Source of the DNA: a virus | DNA: 44,006 bases | Virus record (IMG/VR): IMGVR_UViG_3300050821_009805 | Span: 1-44,006 of that record | Direction: 5' to 3' (one strand) | Part shown: positions 12,543-19,894 of the stretch, in pieces | Layout of the letters: each line of letters starts with the position of its first letter | How positions within the stretch are numbered: the stretch's first letter is position 1 | Translations under genes and position numbers: made by a program | Notes under the pieces: generated by a model | Database searches by the model: none | The model's input: only the letters and a program-made list of their open reading frames with translations | What the model was told of the DNA's origin: nothing

Positions 12543-13404
12543 CCCCCAATCTCTCAGCATCGGGATATCCCCAACTTCCCCACTTACCGCAAGTCCCGCA
12601 CCAGTGGTCGAGGCCAACGCGCTCTGGTTTAGGAATTTCCGCGTCACAAGTATTTTCTGATATAGGCTCAACATCATCATCTACTAACAACTCAATTCCA
12701 TGCATAGTATCGACAAAACAATATTTGATATTTTTAATCTGTGAAATAATCCTCGGAAACAAATCAACCCAACGCGCCGACTTATAATAATATCCATGAT
12801 GATAATCACCGTTATAATCATACCCACCTTCATAACACAACATATGCTCCCCCACCTCACAAAAAGCTAACCGATTATCCCCCTCAGCATAAAACCACAG
12901 ACCTTTATAGATTTTTGCAAGATACCTTTCAAACGGTCTTATTGAATACCTCGATACAGGTTTCCCCTCATCGTTACCATATCCCGGTTTAATAGTCGGC
13001 ACCCAAATATGTGAAATACCTTTTCGCCGATATCCTAAAATGCGTCTCTTAAGTTCATCTACATCAATCGGCGTATGCTGAATCTCGATAACCAGCATTT
13101 TCCCATTCGGCGCCCATATTGCTACATCGGCTCGCTGATCTCCGACAGGATATTCCAACTCAGCTCGCAACCCACGCTCGCGCGCCGCCTCACAAAACAG
13201 TTTCTTCGCCGTCAAATGTGCGACTGTCTCCCCCACCGAATACGCGCACACAGGCGATCCTGGCTTATGCGCAAAGTGTGCGATCTTTATCGAGCCAGCC
13301 TTTAAGATCACATCGGCTTGACAGCCGGGACACTTGAACGCCTGTCGGCGCTCTAATTGCCGATCTGCCTCGACGCGCTCGCCGTTCACCCACGCAATGA
13401 GCAT
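12505..13404 (-). CDS. CoiA-like nuclease
   Basis: 299 residues. A zinc-ribbon-like FKCPGC (residues 23-28) is followed by AHFAHKPGSP (42-51), the hallmark of CoiA/competence-type nucleases. Then comes a PD-(D/E)xK core: RADVAIW (91-97, Asp93) and VIEIQHTPID (105-114, Glu107/Gln109). The C-terminal half is Tyr/Trp-rich, with a second Cys pair near 270-273. CoiA family proteins act in DNA uptake or recombination; in a phage it may process branched DNA. The gene lies beside the iteron region and the primase-helicase. Confidence 0.82.
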   Translation of the reverse strand: MLIAWVNGERVEADRQLERRQAFKCPGCQADVILKAGSIKIAHFAHKPGSPVCAYSVGETVAHLTAKKLFCEAARERGLRAELEYPVGDQRADVAIWAPNGKMLVIEIQHTPIDVDELKRRILGYRRKGISHIWVPTIKPGYGNDEGKPVSRYSIRPFERYLAKIYKGLWFYAEGDNRLAFCEVGEHMLCYEGGYDYNGDYHHGYYYKSARWVDLFPRIISQIKNIKYCFVDTMHGIELLVDDDVEPISENTCDAEIPKPERVGLDHWCGTCGKWGSWGYPDAERLGVTQWFCFEHRLP

Positions 13405-13526
13405 CCCATTCTCCGTTCAGGGTAGAACAGGGTAGCTTTTCGTACCCTGATCGCGAAAAACCTAGGCTGGCCCTTATTAAAACAGCTTACTCATAGTAAA
13501 CAGGGTAAATAAGGTCGTACACACAA

Positions 13527-13570
13527 GGATCGCCGTATCGTGTCGTAAAAGCGATAGCGCGTGGCGATCC
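13527..13570. repeat. Long two-part hairpin
   Basis: GGATCGCC (13527-13534) pairs with GGCGATCC (13563-13570), and inside it TATCG (13536-13540) pairs with CGATA (13552-13556). This gives a 13-bp interrupted stem. It lies in the centre of the iteron region and could be an origin cruciform or an RNA structure on either strand. Confidence 0.75.
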
Positions 13571-13635
13571 CGCCCAGAAGTTTTAGAAACGAAAATATGC
13601 TGTTTTCCCCGCTTACTCTGAGCGCCATTGATATT

Positions 13636-13656
13636 AAAGGGTTTTTCAGCCCCTTT
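13636..13656. terminator. Terminator-like stem
   Basis: AAAGGG (13636-13641) pairs with CCCTTT (13651-13656) around a nine-base loop, with T-rich sequence on both strands. It lies 77 bases beyond the primase-helicase stop on the minus strand. The stem is short, so termination efficiency is uncertain. Confidence 0.5.
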
Positions 13657-13732
13657 TTGCGCAGGGTGCTCAGGGTTGCACATGGTAAAAACGGACCGCA
13701 CCAAGCAATCAGTGTAAACAGGGTAAAAATTC

Positions 13733-16222
13733 CTAACATTCCTCAGGGACGTCATCCCCCCAATCGACAGGCAGCTTTGTCGCAACTTCAAACGCCAAAC
13801 GCGCCGTCGTTATATCTCCGAGGGCATAGCACATTTTGCTATACCCAAGGACCGCGCGTGCTTCACGATGGCCTGTGCCAGTATCGGTGAGATGTTCGCC
13901 GACGATCATTCCGCGTTTAGGGCGCGTCGGCTCATTTCCCATGCGGCGCATGAACCTTCCGAAATGAACTCTATTGAGCGGTCGGCGGTCGTGTTTGCTG
14001 GCGGCAAATTCCAGATAGGATGCGTAAAGCAACTCGGTCGAAACAACCTCGTCCCATTGGTGCAAATCCGCTTCCAATCCCAAACGCGAGCGATAGACAT
14101 ATTCGCGCTGCAAGACATCCAGCCACCATTCCTCAGCGGTCGGCAGCGACATGATGCGCTGATCGTTCAACCCGTCCGTTTGCGGGATGGCGCGCGGGTT
14201 GTAATCGCTCAGATCCATATCAAGCAGATCGCCTAGCATCGCTTCGTAGCCGCCGTTTTCCATCTCGCGGGTGATCGCAGCAAAATAGGCGTGGTCGTTC
14301 AGGTGTTCTTCGCTGAGGATCAAAACAAAGAAGCGCCGCGAGTCCAGTGACGCCGGCACCACCCAATCCTCGTTGGAGGCCATCATCAGGTGAATGAAGT
14401 TCCGCATTTGCACAGGCGCTTGGTATTTCGCCTCGATGGTCAGGTAGGGTTCGGTGATAAGCGACTTCAAAACGCCGACATGCTGCTTGTCGCCAGCCCA
14501 AAAGGCTTCGTCGGCAAACAAAAAAACCAAGTCGCGCAGATGGCCGTTAAACGACCCTATCAGGTGCTTGGCGGTCGATACGGTCATGCTGTGCTGGCCG
14601 AGTATGTGCATGAGCGCACGCGCTAACGTGCCTTTGCCCGCACCTTGCGGACCTTTCAGCACAACAGCGACTTCGCCTTGTAGCTCGGGGTGCTGGACGA
14701 GGCGCGCCATCCAGCCCATCAAGAAATTGTAATGCTCTTGGTTGCCTCGACAGATGACCTCGCCAATGTGCTCTTGCATGAGCCGCCATGACCCGGTGCT
14801 AGGCTTGACGGCGAACCCCTGCCAAAGGTTCAGGGTGGATGGCGGCAGTGGCCCCCCGCGTGGGTCGAAAACGATATCGTTGTAGGTCTTGCGTTCGGGA
14901 TGAGAGAGCCAGATATCGGCAAAGGTGCGAACGATGTCCTTGCCCTTCTTGTCCTTGCCGACGATTTTTGAGCGATTGAGCCACAGCCGCTTTAGGTCTT
15001 CAAAGGTTAGTCTCCGATAGCACCGTCTTCCGATGGTCTCGTCGACTGAGGGCTCGTAGACCAGCACCCGGCCTTCCTCGTTGACGACGAAATAGCGTTG
15101 GTTGAAGTGCTGGACGATCTCGACCACGGATTGACCGCTACCAGGCGCGCGGTCGGGTTGAGGTAAAGGAATGACGTTGTGATCTAATTGCTCGACTCTC
15201 TCCTCGCTTGATGCAGAGCGCAACTGAACAGCGCTATCACGCGTCCCGAACTTGGCTGCGGCGGAGCGCACCATTGCGCGAATAGCGGCTTCCTCGCGTT
15301 TCCAGTTCCACGCAACACCAGCATTGCCGGCAGCCGCCTCGGTCGCACTCAACACGGCATTAACGATCTCGTCCGCGTCGACACCTTGCGCGGCCAAGGA
15401 CGCCGTTACCGACAGCTGCGTGGCGTGGATGCCGCCTTCGCCCGCCGCCAGATACGACATGGCGGAGAGCCGGCTCTCGACATCGATGGGCGGCTTGAAC
15501 GACGATAGCCGAGCCATCGCCAGAAACGGGTCGTTTGCAGCCACGCCAGCTGGCGCCGCGGTCGAAACCAGCAATGGCCTTTGCACATCGAGCATCTCCA
15601 CGATGTCGCTAAACTCATAGCGCAGGGCGAAATCGGAGACCGGCAACAGGACAACCGGCTTCAGTTCTTCTGTTTTGCTGTGGTGGGTGCCGGGGAGGCG
15701 CATGACGCGGGCGATGTCGCAGCAAGTGGGGTCGCCTGCGAGGATGCCAGCGAGTTGCTTGAGCACGGCCACGATAGCGTCATCGTCCTGATCGCGGCTA
15801 TCTGATTCCAGGTTGACGTTGAGTGCTTCTCGCAACAACCAGTAGCAATGAATCCCGCCGCCACTATCGACGAGCAGTGATGGGCGAAGGGGCAGAGAGA
15901 GTGCGGCTGCAACGGCTTCCTCCTTGGAGAAATCGGTTTTGTAGCAATCGATATCACACCACAGCGCGGCCAGTTCGGCGCACTCGGCTCGGGTCCCGCC
16001 GGGGCGCCCCATGATCCTTGTGCAGCAGCCGAAGAACATGCCGCGCCCTGGCTGGTCCCAACGCTGGCATTCGTCGATGACGATTTGGGATTCGCGCGTT
16101 TTGCGTTGAGTGGGTCGCCCGCTCTTGTCGTTGGTAAAGGAGCGTAGTTCAACGTGTTGGGTGGTATTCTCGAAAAACTGCGCGAGGAAGGTTATTGTCG
16201 GGGAATAGTCGATGTCGGCCAC
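13733..16222 (-). CDS. Primase-helicase (RepB-like primase plus SF3/D5-type helicase)
   Basis: 829 residues from a GTG at 16222 with AAGGGAG upstream. The N-terminal part has a primase-polymerase-like site: WCDIDC (Asp90/Asp92) and SGGGIHCYW (120-128), as in RepB/archaeo-eukaryotic-type primases. The C-terminal part is a superfamily 3 helicase of the phage DUF5906/D5 type: Walker A GPQGAGKGT (524-532), Walker B LFADEA (568-573), sensor MMASNEDW (613-620) and an arginine-finger-like DSRRF (about 627-631). It would unwind and prime phage DNA. No DNA polymerase is visible in the window, so the host enzyme or a gene elsewhere is needed. Confidence 0.92.
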   Translation of the reverse strand: MADIDYSPTITFLAQFFENTTQHVELRSFTNDKSGRPTQRKTRESQIVIDECQRWDQPGRGMFFGCCTRIMGRPGGTRAECAELAALWCDIDCYKTDFSKEEAVAAALSLPLRPSLLVDSGGGIHCYWLLREALNVNLESDSRDQDDDAIVAVLKQLAGILAGDPTCCDIARVMRLPGTHHSKTEELKPVVLLPVSDFALRYEFSDIVEMLDVQRPLLVSTAAPAGVAANDPFLAMARLSSFKPPIDVESRLSAMSYLAAGEGGIHATQLSVTASLAAQGVDADEIVNAVLSATEAAAGNAGVAWNWKREEAAIRAMVRSAAAKFGTRDSAVQLRSASSEERVEQLDHNVIPLPQPDRAPGSGQSVVEIVQHFNQRYFVVNEEGRVLVYEPSVDETIGRRCYRRLTFEDLKRLWLNRSKIVGKDKKGKDIVRTFADIWLSHPERKTYNDIVFDPRGGPLPPSTLNLWQGFAVKPSTGSWRLMQEHIGEVICRGNQEHYNFLMGWMARLVQHPELQGEVAVVLKGPQGAGKGTLARALMHILGQHSMTVSTAKHLIGSFNGHLRDLVFLFADEAFWAGDKQHVGVLKSLITEPYLTIEAKYQAPVQMRNFIHLMMASNEDWVVPASLDSRRFFVLILSEEHLNDHAYFAAITREMENGGYEAMLGDLLDMDLSDYNPRAIPQTDGLNDQRIMSLPTAEEWWLDVLQREYVYRSRLGLEADLHQWDEVVSTELLYASYLEFAASKHDRRPLNRVHFGRFMRRMGNEPTRPKRGMIVGEHLTDTGTGHREARAVLGYSKMCYALGDITTARLAFEVATKLPVDWGDDVPEEC

Positions 16223-16248
16223 ACGCTGTGCTCCCTTACACCAAAGAG

Positions 16249-17595
16249 TTAAAGAAGCGTTCCGGTTGATTGGCGTTTGTTTCGGTTTTTTTGCGCCACT
16301 GAATGACCGCCAGCACCTTGGTAATAAGCTAAACGCGCCTCGATATCGGTGATGTATTCGGCTTCGCGTTCGATGAGGATGGCGTCAAAGCCTTCGGCGA
16401 GCGCCGCCACGCCGGCAGTGCCGCTGCCCGCGAATGGGTCTAACGTCAGTCCGCCCGGCGGCGTGACGAGGCGCATCAACCATCGGATCAGTGCGACCGG
16501 CTTGACAGTGGGATGCTTTGACCCCCAGCGGTCCTCGCTATCGGCTTTTGCTGAGAAAAAGAACCGCGCTGCAGAGCCGCTGTCGCCCCGAGCGAGCGCT
16601 GGCGCCTGCTCGCCAAAATCGCCATAAATACCGTTACTTTTCTTTGGAAGCTGCGGCCGGTCGTAGAGTTGTCCCGCGCTGTCGGGGAACGCCGCGAGCA
16701 CTTCGTCGCTGTCGTCATGCGCCACATTCGCCGGCCAGCGGCCAAGGTTTGGATTGTGACCGCCCTCGGAGCCGTCTTGACGGTATCCGCCTAACCCTTT
16801 TCCGTAGATGCTGTTCTCAGTCGTGGAAAGCGATCCCGGAACTCGCTTTAATGTCCCGATCCGGCACCCATCAATATTGATGGCTCCCGTGCCGTGCAGC
16901 AGCACATTCTCGGCGACCGTGCCGATCAGTGGCTTGCGCGCGAGGACGATCGGCTCGAAGGCCGACTTGAGCGCCGTGCCCCAACCAACCCATGCTGCTG
17001 CCGCCGCCGTCGTAGGTGCTGTTATCGCGTAATCAAGATATTCCGGTGCTTCCCGCTCAGACGCATTGATGCCGTCCCCCCTGCCACGTCCATGCCCATT
17101 TCTGATGTCGCGGCGCTTAATGTGCGTGACCACCGCCCGCTCTGCGCCGGCGGCTTTGTCGATTGCCTTGCTGACATCGTGCGATTTTGGGAAGCCAGTG
17201 CCGTACAGCCAGCAGAGCGTGTCGCGGATTTCAAATCCGGCATCCTCGATCGCGCACACCATGCGGTGATAGGTGCGCGTACCGCCAAAGGCAACGAGAT
17301 GCGCGCCGGGTTTGAGAACGCGATAGACTTCGGCCCAGAACGCAGGATCGTGAACGACTTCGCCCGTGTCCCATTTTTTGCCCATAAAGCCGCTGGACAA
17401 GCGCGCCATACCGTCAGCGCGCGCAGCGGCCCGGCGCTCGTTTGTCCCGGAGCCGTTGATCGAAGTCTTGCCGAAGCGTTTGACGATGGAGGTTAGGGAG
17501 TATGGCGGGTCGGTAATGCCCGAATCAATGCTGCTACTGTCAAGCGTCTTGATGACTTCGCGGCAGTCGCCGGGCAGCAATCGCACCGTGCTCAT
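16249..17595 (-). CDS. DNA N6-adenine or N4-cytosine methyltransferase
   Basis: 448 residues. Catalytic DPPY at 29-32 precedes the SAM-binding DPFAGSGT at 386-393, the beta-class order. KHPTVKPVALIRWLM just before it is the typical approach to motif I. The long middle (about 170-350) is the likely target-recognition region. It lies 26 bases upstream in order of the primase-helicase. No partner restriction enzyme is seen, so protection from host restriction or regulation of phage DNA is most likely. Confidence 0.92.
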   Translation of the reverse strand: MSTVRLLPGDCREVIKTLDSSSIDSGITDPPYSLTSIVKRFGKTSINGSGTNERRAAARADGMARLSSGFMGKKWDTGEVVHDPAFWAEVYRVLKPGAHLVAFGGTRTYHRMVCAIEDAGFEIRDTLCWLYGTGFPKSHDVSKAIDKAAGAERAVVTHIKRRDIRNGHGRGRGDGINASEREAPEYLDYAITAPTTAAAAAWVGWGTALKSAFEPIVLARKPLIGTVAENVLLHGTGAINIDGCRIGTLKRVPGSLSTTENSIYGKGLGGYRQDGSEGGHNPNLGRWPANVAHDDSDEVLAAFPDSAGQLYDRPQLPKKSNGIYGDFGEQAPALARGDSGSAARFFFSAKADSEDRWGSKHPTVKPVALIRWLMRLVTPPGGLTLDPFAGSGTAGVAALAEGFDAILIEREAEYITDIEARLAYYQGAGGHSVAQKNRNKRQSTGTLL

Positions 17596-17756
17596 TTCTC
17601 CTGTTCCTTCTTTGCCCGCTGTCGCTCTTCCGCCTCACGCCAGAGCCGGGCGATCGGTTCGCCAGCGAGGTAGCGGCGGCGCATTTCGGCGATGGCTGCT
17701 AGCCACGACCCGTAGGAGTCTGCGTCTTCTTCTTCTTGAGTTAGGACGCGGCTCAT
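17592..17756 (-). CDS. 54-residue hypothetical protein
   Basis: MSRVLTQEEEDADSYGSWLA onward, strongly charged and helical. Its stop overlaps the methyltransferase start (ATGA). The same frame stays open upstream into plausible protein sequence (DGALNANCQFIQRFLRFQDA) with no ATG or GTG start before a stop, so a frameshifted longer ancestor is possible. Confidence 0.62.
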   Translation of the reverse strand: MSRVLTQEEEDADSYGSWLAAIAEMRRRYLAGEPIARLWREAEERQRAKKEQEK

Positions 17757-17818
17757 CAGCCACGCACTCGGCGCGTCTTGAAAACGTAAAAAGCGTTGAA
17801 TAAATTGACAGTTGGCAT
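17756..17818 (-). CDS. Possible 20-residue mini-ORF
   Basis: MPTVNLFNAFYVFKTRRVRG; its stop overlaps the next ATG (TGATG) and GGAG lies six bases before the ATG at 17818. It may be a leader peptide coupled to the downstream gene, or a remnant. Confidence 0.3.
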   Translation of the reverse strand: MPTVNLFNAFYVFKTRRVRG

Positions 17819-17920
17819 TGAGCGCTCCATCGCACTGGGGCTAGCCGGGAGGCGGGTCGTTGGCAGCGATCCGCCTTCGCCATTCCAAGACTACTCTCGA
17901 CTGGATCAAGGTCAATGGCG

Positions 17921-18091
17921 TCAGTCGTCGTACCCGTCGTCATTGCCGCCGATTGGACCGTAGGAGGCGTCTTCCAGCGCGTCGGCGATGATGGCGACGA
18001 GGTCGTCTTCGTTGACCGGGCGGCGAGTTGCCATTTCGCGCAGTTTGATAGTGTCGAGCACTTTCCAGGCGTCGACCTCCCATTTGGTCAT
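17921..18091 (-). CDS. 56-residue acidic protein
   Basis: MTKWEVDAWKVLDTIKLREM onward, with a very acidic tail (IGGNDDGYDD). AAGGAG lies about 11 bases before the ATG at 18091, which decides the start over the longer frame. It sits between the SSB-tail-like gene and the methyltransferase. Function unknown. Confidence 0.68.
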   Translation of the reverse strand: MTKWEVDAWKVLDTIKLREMATRRPVNEDDLVAIIADALEDASYGPIGGNDDGYDD

Positions 18092-18202
18092 CGCTTGAGT
18101 CTCCTTCTGTCCTGAGAAGTTGTCCCGAATCACCCGCCGTTCGGGACCAGACGGCAGCGCAGCCAAAGGCGGGCAGGGGAACTCGCCTGGCCGGGGTCTC
18201 CT

Positions 18203-18958
18203 TTAGAACTTGGCGCCGCGGCGCACGGGCTCAGCCTTCTTGGCGCCTGCGCTGACATTGGCCGCGAGGGTGTCCTTATGTTGTTGGTAAGTCGCTGCCG
18301 CAAGTTTCGCTTTTGTACTAGGGGCCCGGTCGTCTTCAAAAGGAATATCGTCGTCCTCGCCTGCCTCCGTCGGGGGAGCCGCGATCGCTAACACGCTCTC
18401 GTCGGTCCAGTCGACAATCTTGAGTTCCGGTGTGTAGAGCTTGCCGTACTGCTTGTGGACGTAGCTGCTGCGCCCGAGGGTAACGACCGGCACTTGGCGG
18501 GGGTGTTGCTTCAACCCTTCGGTATAGGCCCCGCAGAGTTGCCCGAGATCGCGCTTACCGCTTTCCGACGTGGTTGAGTAGATGTAGAGGTCGCCATCGG
18601 GCGACATCAACTGTAGTTCGTTGGTAAACGCCCACGGGTCGCGCGGCTTGCCGTCCGCGTCAGGTTCCCACAGGGCCTTGTCGTTGTCGCCGAGGGACGA
18701 CCGCGACGGGACGGGGAGGCAGTCGATCAGCAGTTCCATTCGCTCGTCGGTCACCGCCTGGTTCTCCCAGCGCCGCCAGCCAAGGCGAAACCCTTGCATG
18801 TTCGCGGCAAACCGGGAGCCGAGGGCGAGTTCGAGCAGATCCTTGCCGAACAGCCACTCGCCTTTGGAGAACTTGAGGAACTGCCCTTGCGGGGGTGCCG
18901 CGGCTGCCGCATAGGCGGCAAAGGGATCGCGTTGGTTCATTGTCGCTATATCGCTCAT
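18203..18958 (-). CDS. Conserved-type phage protein with an SSB-tail-like motif
   Basis: 251 residues, MSDIATMNQRDPFAAYAAAA onward. GQFLKFSKGEWLFGKD then GFRLGWRRWENQAVTDERM are stretches I associate with a widespread phage replication-region family of unknown function. Near residue 200 it has GEDDDIPFEDD, containing DDDIPF, the exact tip sequence of bacterial SSB proteins, but here internal rather than C-terminal. That, and its place between methyltransferase and nuclease genes, makes a DNA-binding or SSB-partner-recruiting role plausible. Confidence 0.75.
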   Translation of the reverse strand: MSDIATMNQRDPFAAYAAAAAPPQGQFLKFSKGEWLFGKDLLELALGSRFAANMQGFRLGWRRWENQAVTDERMELLIDCLPVPSRSSLGDNDKALWEPDADGKPRDPWAFTNELQLMSPDGDLYIYSTTSESGKRDLGQLCGAYTEGLKQHPRQVPVVTLGRSSYVHKQYGKLYTPELKIVDWTDESVLAIAAPPTEAGEDDDIPFEDDRAPSTKAKLAAATYQQHKDTLAANVSAGAKKAEPVRRGAKF

Positions 18959-19035
18959 CGCTTGTCACTTTCTCGCTTGCAGTTCAAGGCCAAAGCCTCG
19001 GGTTATTCCGGCTCAAACCGGAACTTCATTCGTCC

Positions 19036-19233
19036 TCAATCCTCGGGGAATAATCGGTCGAACTCCTCCTCGGTGGCACCGCTGATCAGGAACTCCCGTT
19101 GTCCCGGTGTCAGATTTGGGAACACATTTTGGATTAGTGCGCCGTTCCGCCAGCTGTCGATCTGTGGCTGAGTCACCGGAAGCTCCAACTCGGTTTCCAC
19201 CCCGGTGAAGATGGATTTACGTTTGACTAACAT
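19036..19233 (-). CDS. Small conserved-type phage protein
   Basis: 65 residues: MLVKRKSIFTGVETELELPV then a C-terminal LTPGQREFLISGATEEEFDR. This pattern is familiar from short early or replication-region proteins of many phages, where it has no assigned role. AAGGAGGAGC precedes the ATG. Confidence 0.8.
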   Translation of the reverse strand: MLVKRKSIFTGVETELELPVTQPQIDSWRNGALIQNVFPNLTPGQREFLISGATEEEFDRLFPED

Positions 19234-19244
19234 GTTGCTCCTCC

Positions 19245-19385
19245 TTAACCATTATGCTTCACCATCTCCTCGCGAGGACGCAACTTCTTGCCGTCTAACC
19301 ACCTCCAACATTTCGAGCAGGGCTCAGGACAAGGGTTCTCTGGATGCTTTTTACAGAAATGCCACAGCTTTCGTTTCTGTTTCAT
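19245..19385 (-). CDS. 46-residue Cys-rich mini-protein
   Basis: MKQKRKLWHFCKKHPENPCP onward with Cys at 11, 19, 23 and 26: a C-x7-C-x3-C-x2-C zinc-knuckle-like arrangement in a basic protein. GGGAGAGGG precedes the ATG at 19385. Its stop is 11 bases before the next start. A nucleic-acid-binding role is plausible. Confidence 0.65.
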   Translation of the reverse strand: MKQKRKLWHFCKKHPENPCPEPCSKCWRWLDGKKLRPREEMVKHNG

Positions 19386-19455
19386 CGCGACCCTCTCCCG
19401 TGATAGGGGCAGCTCACCACCGCGCAGTAGGTTATTTGTCGCTATGCCGGAATCT

Positions 19456-19653
19456 TTATTTCACTGGCCAAAATCGGCCTTCAAGCGCGCCCCAATCGTC
19501 AGGTACACGGTTCAGGCGACGAATATCCTTGCCGGTTTCATCGCAGTTTGGGCATGGTCTGCTTGTGATGTACGAACCGTCCGAACAGGGTCCAATCGGC
19601 TTAAGCCAGCCTGTGCCGTCACATCGCATGCAGTCGGGAAGATTAGGTTTCAT
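19456..19653 (-). CDS. DnaJ-type zinc-finger mini-protein
   Basis: 65 residues from MKPNLPDCMRCDGTGWLKPI. CMRCDGTGW (8-16) and RPCPNCDETGKD (about 31-42) form the CxxCxGxG pair used by DnaJ-like zinc fingers. The ATG overlaps the preceding stop (TGATG), inside copy 1 of the duplicated tail sequence. Similar CxxCxGTG proteins are common in phages; a plus-strand cousin lies at 21335. Confidence 0.75.
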   Translation of the reverse strand: MKPNLPDCMRCDGTGWLKPIGPCSDGSYITSRPCPNCDETGKDIRRLNRVPDDWGALEGRFWPVK

Positions 19654-19715
19654 CACTTCACCTTCACGGTTAGCCGTTCCCCCGGGTCGCCTTCCTTGCG
19701 GTAAGGGTCGAGGTC
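19651..19715. repeat. Duplicated gene-end sequence, copy 1
   Basis: This stretch repeats 19830-19894 with five mismatches in the 20 tail codons, all at third positions and all synonymous. It includes the stop, the AAGGTGAAGTG ribosome site and the TGATG junction to the next gene. Confidence 0.85.
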
Positions 19716-19832
19716 CATCGCATCTGCAAATTCACAATTAGTAGCGCGGCGACACAGACGCCAGCGGTTACGCCGAAAATCGTATCCCGTGGGGCAGTCA
19801 TCGAGATCGCATCGACGCGTGACGGCTTCCAT
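19653..19832 (-). CDS. 59-residue protein sharing its C-terminal 20 residues with the nuclease
   Basis: MEAVTRRCDLDDCPTGYDFR onward, with four Cys in the first half (CDLDDC and LCRR...NC), possibly a zinc site. Its last 20 residues, DLDPYRKEGDPGERLTVKVK, are identical to the C-terminus of the adjacent Cas4-like nuclease. The ATG at 19832 overlaps the nuclease stop (TGATG). It may be an accessory protein using the same tail. Confidence 0.72.
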   Translation of the reverse strand: MEAVTRRCDLDDCPTGYDFRRNRWRLCRRATNCEFADAMDLDPYRKEGDPGERLTVKVK

Positions 19833-19894
19833 CACTTCACCTTCACCGTCAGCCGTTCCCCTGGATCGCCTTCTTTGCGGTAAGGGTCGAGGTC
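19830..19894. repeat. Duplicated gene-end sequence, copy 2
   Basis: The partner of 19651-19715, encoding the last 20 residues of the Cas4-like nuclease and the coupled start of the following mini-gene. The copies are 179 bases apart. Confidence 0.85.

Larger units (their letters stand above)
13405..13732. other. Iteron-rich intergenic region, candidate replication origin
   Basis: 328 bases between the CoiA-like gene start and the primase-helicase stop, visibly AT-richer than its surroundings. CAGGGTA occurs at 13418, 13428 (10 bases apart), 13501 and 13719, and inverted at 13443-13449; near copies CAGGGTG and CAGGGTT lie at 13662 and 13671. The 14-mer GTAAACAGGGTAAA is exact at 13496-13509 and 13714-13727. 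A large hairpin and a terminator-like stem lie between. This is the layout of an iteron origin or multi-site operator. Confidence 0.65.

Noticed and set aside
13477-13791. Two overlapping minus-strand frames (104 and 82 residues) in the iteron region
   Set aside because: They overlap each other, run into the primase-helicase end, lack ribosome sites, and their FTLFT-type repeats are only the translation of the CAGGGTA iterons.
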